Below, piece after piece: positions 18,182 through 27,736 of a stretch of DNA of 64,000 nucleotides. The position numbers and the translations under genes were made by a program. The notes under the pieces are model-generated. The model had not been told where the DNA came from and did not search any database. It worked only from the letters and a program-made list of their open reading frames with translations. Numbering within the stretch: the stretch's first letter is position 1; the number at the start of each line of letters is the position of its first letter. Source of the DNA: Bin55 sp965205545 (GTDB lineage: Bacteria; Pseudomonadota; Gammaproteobacteria; Pseudomonadales; Azotimanducaceae); NCBI GenBank assembly GCA_965205545.1, contig OZ242170.1:1736001-1800000 (forward strand). The letters run 5' to 3'.

Positions 18182-19288
18182 ATGGAAACCCGTGCAGCAG
18201 TAGCCTATAGAGCAGATGCTCCGCTTGACATAACAAGTGTTCAGCTCGAAGGTCCACGCGATGGTGAAGTGTTGGTGGAGATTCACGCCACTGGTGTGTG
18301 CCACACAGATGCATACACGCTGTCGGGTAGCGATCCAGAAGGTTTGTTCCCAGCCGTTCTAGGACACGAGGGAGCTGGAGTGGTCGTGGATGTAGGCTCA
18401 GGTGTGACTAGCGTGAGCGCCGGGGACCATGTGATCCCACTCTATACACCGGAATGCCGTCAATGCAAGTTTTGTCGTTCCGGCAAAACCAACTTGTGCC
18501 AGGCGATCCGCGAAACCCAGGGTCAAGGTGTCATGCCCGACGGGTCGTCAAGATTTTCTGACGGCGAAACGACGCTCTACCACTACATGGGTACTTCGAC
18601 GTTTTCCAACTTCACGGTATTGCCGGAAATAGCGGTTGCGAAAATACGACGGGATGCCCCGTTCGACAAGGTCTGCTACATAGGTTGCGGCGTGACAACT
18701 GGGTTGGGTGCCGTGATGAACACAGCCAAGGTTGAGCCCGGTTCCAATGTGGCCGTATTTGGATTAGGTGGAATCGGCTTGAACGTGATTCAGGGAGCAC
18801 GAATCGTCGGTGCAGATCGCATAATCGGCATTGACATCAATCCATCCAAAAGCAAGCTGGCCGAGAAATTCGGCATGACGGACTTCATCAATCCCAATGA
18901 TTCCGATGACGTTGTAGGCGACATCGTCGACATGACTGACGGAGGGGTGGACTACTCGTTCGAATGCATCGGCAACGTCGAGGTCATGCGTCAAGCTTTG
19001 GAGTGCTGCCATAAGGGCTGGGGAGAGAGCATCATTATTGGTGTGGCTGGAGCAGGTCAGGAGATCTCGACCAGGCCTTTTCAACTGGTTACAGGGCGTG
19101 TTTGGAAAGGAACCGCGTTTGGAGGAGCAAAGGGCAGAAGCGACGTACCGCGTATCGTCGATTGGTACATGAATGGAAAAATCAACATCGATGATTTGAT
19201 CACGCATACAATGCCACTCGCTCAGATAAATGACGCTTTCGACTTGATGCACTCGGGTGAGTCGATTCGCTCTGTGGTTACGTTTTAA
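18182..19288 (+). CDS. frmA: S-(hydroxymethyl)glutathione dehydrogenase / class III alcohol dehydrogenase
   Basis: Zinc- and NAD-dependent enzyme that oxidises the glutathione adduct of formaldehyde and can also reduce S-nitrosoglutathione. The 368-residue protein has the class III features: catalytic zinc residues in CHTDAYTLSG and GHEGAGVV, structural zinc cysteines in CRQCKFCRSGKTNLC, and the NAD Rossmann motif GLGGIGLNV. The usual downstream S-formylglutathione hydrolase gene (frmB/fghA) is not adjacent, and no frmR is seen upstream. Two EF-hand genes follow on the same strand. Confidence 0.95.
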   Translation: METRAAVAYRADAPLDITSVQLEGPRDGEVLVEIHATGVCHTDAYTLSGSDPEGLFPAVLGHEGAGVVVDVGSGVTSVSAGDHVIPLYTPECRQCKFCRSGKTNLCQAIRETQGQGVMPDGSSRFSDGETTLYHYMGTSTFSNFTVLPEIAVAKIRRDAPFDKVCYIGCGVTTGLGAVMNTAKVEPGSNVAVFGLGGIGLNVIQGARIVGADRIIGIDINPSKSKLAEKFGMTDFINPNDSDDVVGDIVDMTDGGVDYSFECIGNVEVMRQALECCHKGWGESIIIGVAGAGQEISTRPFQLVTGRVWKGTAFGGAKGRSDVPRIVDWYMNGKINIDDLITHTMPLAQINDAFDLMHSGESIRSVVTF

Positions 19289-19391
19289 AACTGCAATTGC
19301 TTCGAAGCTTGGATTTCTTGCTTGCATTCAACGATCTAAAGCAGTAATGGCGAAAATCTATTGACGGTCTAACAACAATGAGAGGGAAACT

Positions 19392-19919
19392 ATGAAGAAG
19401 TTCAAAGTATTCGTCGCTGCGTGGACATCGACCTTTGTGTTTGCCGGACTGTTGCTGGCGCAAGCGCCTCCTCTATCAGAAATGCCCTCGGCAGAGGAAA
19501 TGGAGGAAGCACAGAAAGTCATCTTGAATCGAATGAAGTCCATGTACGAAAAAGCGTTCACGAAAGGCAACAAGGGCGACGATGAATCCCTCACGGAAGA
19601 CGAAATGGTGGATGTGGCGTTTGAATTCGCCAAGGCCCAAAATGAAGCGATGGCAGGTGGTGCTGGCGGCACAATTCCTGAGCCATCGGAAGAGCAATTG
19701 AATCGGATGAAAGAGTCTCTAAAGACACGAATCAAAGCCCAATTCCCCAATGTCGACACCGACAAGGATGGAGCAGTCTCGAAAGCGGAACTGTTCAAGT
19801 CGATGTTTGGAATGGAATACACAGCATTGGAGGAGGGTGAAGACGATTCCAACACTGATAGAGATGAAAAATCACCTAGCACCGAGGAAAACGACGAGTC
19901 CACATCAAAAACGGACTGA
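19392..19919 (+). CDS. Exported EF-hand domain protein
   Basis: A 175-residue protein with an N-terminal signal peptide (MKKFKVFVAAW, then a hydrophobic run ending in LLLAQA). One canonical calcium-binding EF-hand loop is present at residues 122-133, DTDKDGAVSKAE, with Asp at positions 1, 3 and 5, Gly at 6 and Glu at 12. A second, degenerate loop (GNKGDDESLTEDE) lies near residue 56. The C-terminus is an acidic, Ser-rich tail. GAGAGGG lies upstream of the ATG. The function is unknown; export and calcium binding are inferred. The next gene encodes a similar protein, which suggests a duplicated or co-operating pair. Confidence 0.8.
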   Translation: MKKFKVFVAAWTSTFVFAGLLLAQAPPLSEMPSAEEMEEAQKVILNRMKSMYEKAFTKGNKGDDESLTEDEMVDVAFEFAKAQNEAMAGGAGGTIPEPSEEQLNRMKESLKTRIKAQFPNVDTDKDGAVSKAELFKSMFGMEYTALEEGEDDSNTDRDEKSPSTEENDESTSKTD

Positions 19920-20050
19920 CGGACCGTTGCAAACGACACGGGTGTACGAGTCTCCAGACTTCTTGCCACACTAAGCTGACGGTTGTATGGCGGCACGAGT
20001 TTGATTACTCTTACACATCGACGCTCAATGAGAAGACTAGGAGATCTGCA

Positions 20051-20617
20051 GTGAAACGATGTCTTGCTAGCCTAGGTTTGCTTGTATCCACACTCGCACT
20101 CGCGATTCCGATATATGGACAACAGACCACCACCGGAACCATCACATTGCGAGGAACACCAGCTGGACCGGCTCGAGTTGATATTCGCGCGATGAATCCC
20201 GAAGACATGAAGAAAACACTTGTGGCTCGGTTTGAACAACGTTTTGACGACGCGGACGAAGATGGCGACGGATCGCTGTCCAAGGAGGAATTCAAGAAAA
20301 TGAGTTCATCCACGAATTCGAGCTCAATGGCAGTTCAAGGCAAAGAAAGCCAGCCGTCCAGTGCAGACTCCCAAACTGGTCAGAAATCAAAACTCACCGA
20401 AAAACAACGAAAGGAGCGCGAGAAAGCGCTCGATGCGCAATTCGACAAGTTGGACTCGGACGATGATGGAATGATTGCTAAGGAAGAATTCGTCGACGCC
20501 CGCTCAAGCGCGATGTCCAATGCTCTGGGAGATCAGGACAATCGCCAAAATTCAGACAATAGCAGCAACTCAACAAGTACCACATCCACAAGAGCGATAC
20601 GCCTTGGTGTTCCCTAA
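20051..20617 (+). CDS. Exported protein with two EF-hands
   Basis: A 188-residue protein starting at GTG with AGGAG eight bases upstream. A signal peptide ends around ALAIPIYGQ. Two canonical EF-hand loops are seen: DEDGDGSLSKEE at residues 69-80 and DSDDDGMIAKEE at 135-146, separated by a low-complexity Ser/Lys/Glu linker. The tail is rich in Asn and Ser. It follows the previous EF-hand gene by 131 bases on the same strand. Calcium binding in the periplasm or outside the cell is inferred from the loops; no enzymatic domain is visible. Confidence 0.8.
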   Translation: MKRCLASLGLLVSTLALAIPIYGQQTTTGTITLRGTPAGPARVDIRAMNPEDMKKTLVARFEQRFDDADEDGDGSLSKEEFKKMSSSTNSSSMAVQGKESQPSSADSQTGQKSKLTEKQRKEREKALDAQFDKLDSDDDGMIAKEEFVDARSSAMSNALGDQDNRQNSDNSSNSTSTTSTRAIRLGVP

Positions 20618-20745
20618 GTCTATTACTAAGAATTGACTCGACTGATTGGGATTTTCGGCTGTAGGATAGCCTGTAGCAGAGCATTTACGTCTCGCGATCG
20701 CAATGCGATTGTGGCGCCTCCCACTTAATCTTCCGTGTAATTGTC

Positions 20746-21753
20746 ATGCACAACGAATCTTGGCTGTCTCAGCTCGCCGAAGAGACCCTAGAGCCTAATC
20801 TGCCCATTTGCGACCCGCACCACCACCTGTGGGACCATCCTCAGAATCGTTATCTGCTTGACGAGCTCATACTCGACACGGCAAGCGGGCACAACGTTGT
20901 ATCAACGGTCTTCATGGAATGCGGGTCGATGTATAGAGCCCACGGGCTTGAATCGCTGCGACCGATCGGCGAAACCGAGTTTGTAAACGGCATTGCAGCG
21001 ATGAGCGCGAGCGATCAATACGGTCCGTCCCGCCTGTGCGCTGCAATTGTCGGTTACGCGGATCTCACATTGGGTACCGCGGTTGGAGACGTCCTCGACA
21101 AGCACATGACCGTAAGTGAACGGTTCAGGGGAATTCGTCATGCGGCCGGATGGGACGCCAGCGATGAAATCCGCAATTCACACACGAATCCACCGGAGCA
21201 TCTGTATTTGGACAGGTCGTTTCAGGAAGGCTTCGCGGAGCTCGCCAAACGGGGATTGACCTTTGACGCCTGGCTTTACCATCCGCAGATCGACGATGTC
21301 GCCAAGCTGGCTCAAGACTTTCCCACTCAAACCATAGTTCTCGACCACTTCGGTGGTCCTCTAGGAATCCACAAGTATGCAGGTAGACGCAGTGAGATCT
21401 TCGACTTATGGAAGAAGTCCGTAGCCGACCTAGCCCAGTATCCGAATGTCGTTGCCAAACTTGGTGGGCTTGTTATGCCAATCAACGGATTTGGATTTCA
21501 CAAGCGTCCCTCACCGCCAACGTCGGTTGAATTGGCAGAGACTACTCGTCCCTACTACATGCACACTATCGAACACTTCGGTGTAGACCGATGCATGTTC
21601 GAAAGTAACTTCCCTGTAGACAAAGCAAGCTGCTCGTACAACGTGCTGTGGAACTCGTTCAAGAGAATGACGCAGGACTTTAGCGCTAGCGAAAAATCGA
21701 GCCTCTATCGTGAAACGGCAGAACGGATATATTCAATCGCCTTGGATCCTTAG
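20746..21753 (+). CDS. Amidohydrolase family protein (amidohydrolase 2 type)
   Basis: A 335-residue TIM-barrel metal-dependent hydrolase. The N-terminal metal motif is in CDPHHHLWD (His25 and His27). Further family features are RGIRHAAGWD, the His of LDHFGGPLG, and FESNFPVD near the C-terminus, which carries the conserved Asp region. This branch (COG3618-like) includes lactonases and decarboxylase-like enzymes acting on carboxylated substrates; the substrate here is unknown. It is transcribed alone. Confidence 0.88.
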   Translation: MHNESWLSQLAEETLEPNLPICDPHHHLWDHPQNRYLLDELILDTASGHNVVSTVFMECGSMYRAHGLESLRPIGETEFVNGIAAMSASDQYGPSRLCAAIVGYADLTLGTAVGDVLDKHMTVSERFRGIRHAAGWDASDEIRNSHTNPPEHLYLDRSFQEGFAELAKRGLTFDAWLYHPQIDDVAKLAQDFPTQTIVLDHFGGPLGIHKYAGRRSEIFDLWKKSVADLAQYPNVVAKLGGLVMPINGFGFHKRPSPPTSVELAETTRPYYMHTIEHFGVDRCMFESNFPVDKASCSYNVLWNSFKRMTQDFSASEKSSLYRETAERIYSIALDP

Positions 21754-22020
21754 TCATATCCATGCTTCACCAACCAATGTGCTTTGAGTCTGCTTATTCA
21801 AGCTGACTATGTGGGAGCAGAGGGTTTCTGAAGCGCGTGGCGCCGGAACTCGGTGAATCGCCCGTATGTATTCAGTGACCCTAGGGGTCTGCCGCTAATG
21901 GTTTGAGCAGGCGTCAAGCCAACGGTATAGAATTGGGAACTGAGATTGGTTCGTGCTGCTGCGGAAAGTCCATTTCCACATTTGCGATCCATTCAATGGA
22001 GAGGCTACAGGAGAATTGCC

Positions 22021-22476
22021 GTGAAAAAGGTCACTTACTTCTTCGCCATGGTCGCATTGATTGCGTCCATGTCGGTTTTTGCAAAGATTGAAGGCACATA
22101 CGTCATTGAAACGAATTGGGGTGGCGGTGGTGGCGGTGGTGCCCGTGGAGGCGGCGACTACGAAATGCCAGAGCAGACCTTGACAATCAGTGTCGATGAG
22201 GAAGGAGCGTACTCTGCGTCTTACGATGGAGGAAGGGGAGAACCGCGGGATGCCACTGATGTTGAAGTGGACGAGAACGAGTTTTCAATTACCTTTGTAT
22301 TTGAGATGCGAGGCAATGAATTCGAAATGACCTACGCAGGCAAAGTCGAAGACGGTGAAATGTCTGGCACGGTTACCCACCAAATGGGGGAAATGGAATT
22401 CACTGGAAAGCTCAAGGAAGAAGAAGAGGAAACTGAGCCAGAGTCGGAAGCTGCCGAACCTGAGGTCGAAGCCTAG
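22021..22476 (+). CDS. Small exported Gly-rich/Glu-rich protein of unknown function
   Basis: The start chosen is GTG at 22021, because AGGAG lies seven bases upstream and it gives a clean signal peptide (VKKVTYFFAMVALIASMSVFA). The same frame is open upstream without such a signal. The mature part, about 130 residues, starts IEGTYVIETNW, then has a run of glycines, then beta-strand-like segments (TLTISVDEEGAYSASYD, GEMSGTVTHQMGEMEFTGKL) and ends in an acidic Glu-rich tail. The middle looks like the lipocalin-like or copper-resistance-type beta-barrel modules often found in small secreted proteins. No function can be given. Confidence 0.7.
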   Translation: MKKVTYFFAMVALIASMSVFAKIEGTYVIETNWGGGGGGGARGGGDYEMPEQTLTISVDEEGAYSASYDGGRGEPRDATDVEVDENEFSITFVFEMRGNEFEMTYAGKVEDGEMSGTVTHQMGEMEFTGKLKEEEEETEPESEAAEPEVEA

Positions 22477-22498
22477 AAAATCTACTCTGATTGGATTG

Positions 22499-22534
22499 TG
22501 CTGGTCGAACAACTTGCATAGTGTTCGACCGGCA
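22499..22534. terminator. Strong hairpin between convergent genes (possible bidirectional terminator)
   Basis: TGCTGGTCGAACA (22499-22511) pairs with TGTTCGACCGGCA (22522-22534) with one wobble and a 10-base loop. It lies 22 bases after the stop of the Gly-rich gene and before the 3' end of the convergent sigma factor gene. No long T-run follows, so termination is likely but not certain. Confidence 0.5.
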
Positions 22535-22739
22535 CATGCAATTCCAGCCCATACAAAAGGCTGCTCTAACCCAATTTACCTCGAGAAGTGAGGGGTTGCA
22601 GACGCATTGCGGCAAGGTTCTATTCTCATAGAATCCGCTACTGGCACACTTTAGCACCTAGGGTTTCTAGCTGTTGGTTCGCGCTATCTTTGTTTGAGAA
22701 CCCGTGTCTGACGTCAACTACTTTGCCGCTCCGCCATGT

Positions 22740-24152
22740 TCAAGCATTGTCGGCAAGCACGATGGCATTCAGACAGTCCTGGTAGTGGACAAACCGAATT
22801 CCATCGACGACTAAGGCGTTTGAGTGAGGAAGTTCCTCACTCCACGAGTCTGCTTTACCGACGAAATACTTGGAGCCTTTGGCCTTGCCCCAACGTTCCC
22901 CGTTGTACCGGCGTACTAGAATCGTTCGACCTAACCGGTTTACAAAACCTTCAATCAGTACATCCGATTCTGTCGAACCCAGTTCAAACACCCGCATGCA
23001 TTCGATGGATCCGCAGCCTTCGCCAATGCTCAGTCTGAACATCCCGTCGCCGAAAAGACGGGGCAGTTCGGTGGTAACTGAAATAACACCTTCCGGCCGC
23101 TCGAGTATGTAGCTGCCAATGGGCACGTTGCGGTTGCAGACTCCGAAGTCCTGTTCCCAGCCCTCATCGAGAAATGTGTATAGAACGCGTTTGCCATCGC
23201 TTTGTTCGCTTTCGTAGGCAATCCACTGTACCTCTGTTTCAGTGAGATTGCCCCAAATCCTTAGGCTCTTGTCCCCGACATGGGGTTGCAAGAAACCTCG
23301 TCGGTCGGAGTGTTCTTTCTCCGTTATATCAATCTCAACGCAATCTCTTCCGTGAACTTCGGCGTTGCGATTCGCATTCATCGAATGAAGACTCTTAAGT
23401 TTGAAGGACTTCCCTTGGTTTACGGCCTCAAAGATTGCCCATTGAACCGAATCACCGAGTTGTGGAATGACAAACCACCATGCCAATTCCTGCAAATCTA
23501 TGGGAAAGCGTGTTGAGTCAACTTTCGAGACTGTTATTTGTGGTCGGGTCAATGGAAGGTCGTCGATCTTCTCAAATTTTGTTTCCATAATGTCGGTTCT
23601 CGTTGGATTAGAAATGTTCAACTCATTACGCACCATGTTTCGTCCATACGACAATCTCCGCTTGATCGTTCCAGGAGTCGTTTGTTGCCTATCGGCGATC
23701 TCCTTGATGGAAAAGCCCTGGATATAGAAGTCCGACAAAGCGTTTCGTTCGTGCCTCGGAATGTACCTAAGCACATCGACAAATTCGTCTACACGTTCGC
23801 TAATCTCGGGCGCTCTGTCTCCACGACGGTCCACGAAACGCAAAGGTGCTAGAACCTCACTAATTCTTCGAATCCTAGTTCTGGCGCGATTCCAATCGGC
23901 ACAACGATTTCGAGCCAATTGGTACAACCAAGGTCGAAAATTGCTGGGCGTTTCTCGAACAAGATTCACCCAAGCCTGCAGAAGAATGTCTTGAAGTATG
24001 TCGTCAACGTCGGCTCGTTCGATCGAATTCGCACGACCACGAATGATCGCTCGCAGAGGACCCACATAGCGAAGAATCAATGATTCGAACGATTCCCGAT
24101 GTCTGCATTTCAAGACTTTCCGTAGCAGTTGCTCGTCTGATGGTTTGCACAT
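22740..24152 (-). CDS. ECF-type RNA polymerase sigma factor with a ~280-residue C-terminal extension
   Basis: About 470 residues from the ATG at 24152 (a TTG three codons upstream is the alternative). Residues about 10-90 form region sigma2, with DVDDILQDILLQAWVNL and FRPWLYQLARNRCADWNR. Residues about 130-185 form sigma4, with ALSDFYIQGFSIKEIADRQ and TIKRRLSYGR. ECF sigma factors normally end here at about 190 residues. This one continues for about 280 residues with a distinct domain (AWWFVIPQLGD, RVLYTFLDEGWEQDFG, GRTILVRRYNGERWG, VDGIRFVHYQDCLNA). I recall comparable tails on some Gram-positive ECF proteins, so this may be a known but little-studied architecture. No anti-sigma gene is adjacent; the tail may have that role. 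Confidence 0.8.
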   Translation of the reverse strand: MCKPSDEQLLRKVLKCRHRESFESLILRYVGPLRAIIRGRANSIERADVDDILQDILLQAWVNLVRETPSNFRPWLYQLARNRCADWNRARTRIRRISEVLAPLRFVDRRGDRAPEISERVDEFVDVLRYIPRHERNALSDFYIQGFSIKEIADRQQTTPGTIKRRLSYGRNMVRNELNISNPTRTDIMETKFEKIDDLPLTRPQITVSKVDSTRFPIDLQELAWWFVIPQLGDSVQWAIFEAVNQGKSFKLKSLHSMNANRNAEVHGRDCVEIDITEKEHSDRRGFLQPHVGDKSLRIWGNLTETEVQWIAYESEQSDGKRVLYTFLDEGWEQDFGVCNRNVPIGSYILERPEGVISVTTELPRLFGDGMFRLSIGEGCGSIECMRVFELGSTESDVLIEGFVNRLGRTILVRRYNGERWGKAKGSKYFVGKADSWSEELPHSNALVVDGIRFVHYQDCLNAIVLADNA

Positions 24153-24301
24153 GGTGAACAATAGAGAGTTGTCCTAGCAAACAAGGCGTGGCTGCACAAC
24201 AAAAGGTTCACAGAACCATGCAATGCTATTGGCCAGATTGACTAACGGAGATGAACTGCAACTGGAGTTTGCACGAACGTTTGCAGACCGCTATTGTGCT
24301 C

Positions 24302-25591
24302 TCATCTCTCCTGCTCTACAACGAGATGCACCAGCAGCAAGACAAGAATCGGCAGGTTCTTGAGCAATCCTGCGTAGGGGTCGGCCCAAAGAGAGGGCAC
24401 CAATAGTCCCAATCCAACGGTGAACGCAAGGACCAAACCAATCTGTACCCACGCCATGAAGCGTAGAAACAAACCGAAGAGCAGTGACACGCCAATGGCC
24501 AGATTGATTGAACTGGCCACAATCGAGATTGATGCAACCCAATTGCCTGGCACTATCTGTCCAATTACGAGCTGATACAAGTAGGAGGTCCCAAACAAGC
24601 CTGCTATACCGGAAATCAACCAAAGCAGCGCGAGGCACATCCGAATAACCGGACGCAACAGGAAAAGCCTGGCATGCCACAAGTCCTGACTTTCAGCTGG
24701 ACGAGATGCAAGAATTTCGGCAAGATTAACTGGCTTGATCCCGGTTACTTGCTCGTATTGAGTAGCATTGCCTGTCATCGTCGCACGAAACTGGGCTACA
24801 GCGGTGGAGTTGATTGGATCCAAATGGAACAGATCTCCAATTCGGCCCAGAACTGCCGCGATCCAGTTTGGAATGCCAAGCACCGGTCTTTTCGGCAATC
24901 CAAGCCAGCTTCGATAGGCGGTTACCACATCGCTCATTGGCAACTCCTCTGCAGCCGACGGCTCCAACACCACTTTGTCGCCCGAATTTTTCTTCAATAG
25001 TTCGACAATGCCAGCAGCAAGATCATTCTTGTGGATGATGCCGAGAGGAATCGATCCGTCGCCAATTACGGGAGTAAATATAGGGTTCACGGCTAGTGCT
25101 CGAATCATCGACGTTCCACCATAGGAACCGTCTCCGACAACCAACACGGGTCGCAATATTGTCCAGTTCAAGTCTCTATCTACTAGAGACTCTTCTCCTG
25201 CACGTTTCGAGCGAGAGTACGTAGTCTGCGATTCAGTAACCCCAGTGGCGGAAACGTGTATGATCCGCTGAACTCCTCGCTTCTCACAAGCCGCGTAGAG
25301 CGCATCTGGAGCATCTCGGTGAACGATCCAAGCGACCTGAGATCGTCGGGGTTGCAATACGCCCGCAACGTTTACGACTGCGTCAACGTCGTCAAGCAAT
25401 GACGACCAGTGATCCGCGTCACGTGCGGCCTTTGATGTAAGGTCCAATGACTCAACGTCGCACCCTGGAAACTGGAGCCTGAATTTTGATGGGTTGCGAA
25501 CAATATTGCGTGTTTCGAAGCCGGCGCCATGGAGAGCAGTTACTACTGCACTGCCAATGAAGCCATTTGCTCCGACTACGAGAACTCGCAT
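24302..25591 (-). CDS. Fusion of atypical SDR (NAD(P)-binding) domain and DoxX-like membrane domain
   Basis: A 429-residue protein. Residues 1-290 are an NDUFA9/NmrA-like atypical short-chain dehydrogenase with the Rossmann glycine motif GANGFIG (residues 7-13), HVSATG and YSRSKRAGEE (the Tyr-x-x-x-Lys-like pair). Residues about 310-425 have four hydrophobic segments in the DoxX-like pattern (ALLWLISGIAGLFG, SINLAIGVSLLFGLFL, GLGLLVPSLWADPYAGLLKN). Similar SDR-DoxX proteins occur in many bacteria; their reaction is not known to me. It lies 149 bases upstream of the sigma factor gene on the same strand. Confidence 0.85.
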   Translation of the reverse strand: MRVLVVGANGFIGSAVVTALHGAGFETRNIVRNPSKFRLQFPGCDVESLDLTSKAARDADHWSSLLDDVDAVVNVAGVLQPRRSQVAWIVHRDAPDALYAACEKRGVQRIIHVSATGVTESQTTYSRSKRAGEESLVDRDLNWTILRPVLVVGDGSYGGTSMIRALAVNPIFTPVIGDGSIPLGIIHKNDLAAGIVELLKKNSGDKVVLEPSAAEELPMSDVVTAYRSWLGLPKRPVLGIPNWIAAVLGRIGDLFHLDPINSTAVAQFRATMTGNATQYEQVTGIKPVNLAEILASRPAESQDLWHARLFLLRPVIRMCLALLWLISGIAGLFGTSYLYQLVIGQIVPGNWVASISIVASSINLAIGVSLLFGLFLRFMAWVQIGLVLAFTVGLGLLVPSLWADPYAGLLKNLPILVLLLVHLVVEQER

Positions 25592-26020
<429 letters not shown>

Positions 26021-26042
26021 ATTGGGATGATGCGACGCGCAT

Positions 26043-26119
26043 TGGCGCGCCTGACAGGATTCGAACCTGTAATCGCCAGTTTCGTAGACTGGTGCCTTAT
26101 CCAGTTTGGCCACAGGCGC
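26043..26119 (-). tRNA. tRNA-Arg (anticodon ACG)
   Basis: 77 bases on the minus strand with encoded CCA. The acceptor stem GCGCCTG pairs with CAGGCGC. The anticodon stem CCAGT/ACTGG encloses CTACGAA, so the anticodon is ACG, the A-to-I edited arginine tRNA. The T-arm has GGTTCGAATCC. It lies between csrA and tRNA-Ser and is probably transcribed with them. Confidence 0.97.
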
Positions 26120-26180
26120 ATCGTTTGGCACAACCGCAGTGCAGAAAACATTCTAAGCGACCAACTGCTCGCGAAAAGGT

Positions 26181-26372
26181 TCAATCGACCTTAGTTTTCT
26201 CGTCCTTAGACTGCGCCTTTCGCTCTTGCACGACTTCCTTGCGGTGAACGAGAACATCGCGCGGTGCCTGTATGCCAATCCGCACTTGGTTGCCTCGGGT
26301 TTGCAGAACCGTAATCTCGATTTTTTCGTCGATTATCAACGTTTCGTTCACACGCCGCGTGAGGATAAGCAC
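26181..26372 (-). CDS. csrA: Carbon storage regulator CsrA/RsmA
   Basis: A 63-residue RNA-binding dimer that blocks or stabilises mRNAs by binding GGA motifs. It has the standard fold sequence MLILTRRVNETLII, then GNQVRIGIQAP, and the RNA-contacting VHRKEV segment containing the conserved Arg. The start is GTG preceded by GGGAGG; this Shine-Dalgarno itself contains a GGA motif, so autoregulation as in other CsrA genes is plausible. The order alaS-lysC-csrA-tRNA-Ser-tRNA-Arg is conserved in many Gammaproteobacteria. Confidence 0.97.
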   Translation of the reverse strand: MLILTRRVNETLIIDEKIEITVLQTRGNQVRIGIQAPRDVLVHRKEVVQERKAQSKDEKTKVD

Positions 26373-26472
26373 TGAAACCTCCCTGTCGTGATCGATACTC
26401 CGCTTTGTGTCGCTACTCCACTAAGTCCATGAAGTAGACCAAAAAATCATATCACATTGTGGTTAGCTTGAC

Positions 26473-27736
26473 TCAAACTGCCAACGGACTGGGTTCGTCC
26501 AATTCGAACGCTGAATGGAGCGCACGAACTGCAAGCTCACAAAAATCTTCGTGAATTACAACGGATATCTTTATTTCGGAAGTGGAAATCATCTGGATGT
26601 TGATGCCGTAACGTGCCAATGTTTCGAACATCTTCGTTGCAACGCCCGCATGTGACCTCATTCCCACGCCAACAACCGTCACTTTGGCAATGGAATCGTC
26701 GCCCACCACACGCATGTGTTCTATCTGTTCTTCAGACAAGTCACTGGACAATTCATCTATTTTCTTGCGAAGGATTTCCATACTTTGCTGGAAATCTTCG
26801 CGCGTCACGGTGAAGGTCATGTCCGTCAAGTCTCCAGCCCCGACGTTTTGAACGATCATGTCCACAGAAATGCCGGCACTGCCAATTGGACCCAACAGCT
26901 TGTAAGCTAGACCGGGTTCGTCTGGCACCCTCAATACGGTTACCTTTGCTTCGTTTCTATCGTGGGTCACCGCTGAGACTACAGGTCGTTCCATTTCGTC
27001 TCCTTCCTCCTCTTCCCCAATAAGTGTGCCCGCTCCTCTGTTGAAACTAGACATCACACGCAGAGGTACCGAGTACCTATGTGCGTATTCGACACATCTG
27101 GTGTGCAACACCTTCGCACCAAGGGCTGCCATTTCAAGCATTTCCTCGCAGATCACGCGATCCAATCTGCGAGCCTGTTCCACAATTCTAGGATCCGCGG
27201 TGTAGACGCCTTCAACATCGGTGTAGATCCGACATTCGTCAGCACTCAAGGCAGCAGCTATGGCGACTGCTGTCGTATCAGAGCCTCCGCGGCCAATCGT
27301 GGTGATATCGCCATCGCTCCCCACGCCCTGAAAACCCGCAACTACGGGAATCACGTCCGAATTCACGCATGCCTGCAAATGGGCCACTTCTACTCGTGAG
27401 ATTTTTGCCTTGGTGTGAGGTCCAGTCGTGTGCAGCCTAATCTGGCTAGCTAGAAAGGAGCGCGCTGAGAATCCCCGTTTCTGTATTGCCATGGCTACCA
27501 AGGCAATAGACACCTGCTCACCCGATGCCAAAAGCACATCCATTTCTCTTGGATCGGCACGATCTTCGACACCTCTACCCAGCGCTACCAGTCTGTCGGT
27601 TTCGCCTGCCATGGCGGATACTACGACGACAACCTTGTGTCCCTCTGCTAGGCAGTCAGCGACATGACCTGCTACAGCCTCGATTCTTTCCAAATCGGCA
27701 ACAGACGTGCCGCCGAACTTTGCAACGACAAGAGTC
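26473..27736 (-). CDS. lysC: Aspartate kinase (LysC-type)
   Basis: Catalyses the first step of the aspartate pathway to lysine, threonine and methionine. The protein has about 421 residues, with the kinase start VVAKFGGTSVADLERI, GFQGVG and TIGRGGSDTTAVAIAAAL, and ends in two ACT domains (VTVLRVPDEPGLAYKLL, then AKVTVVGVGMRSHAGVATKMFETLARYGINIQMISTSEI as the paired unit), which normally bind lysine or threonine as feedback inhibitors. It starts at GTG (27736-27738), which overlaps the alaS stop codon as GTGA, so it is translationally coupled to alaS. Confidence 0.96.
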
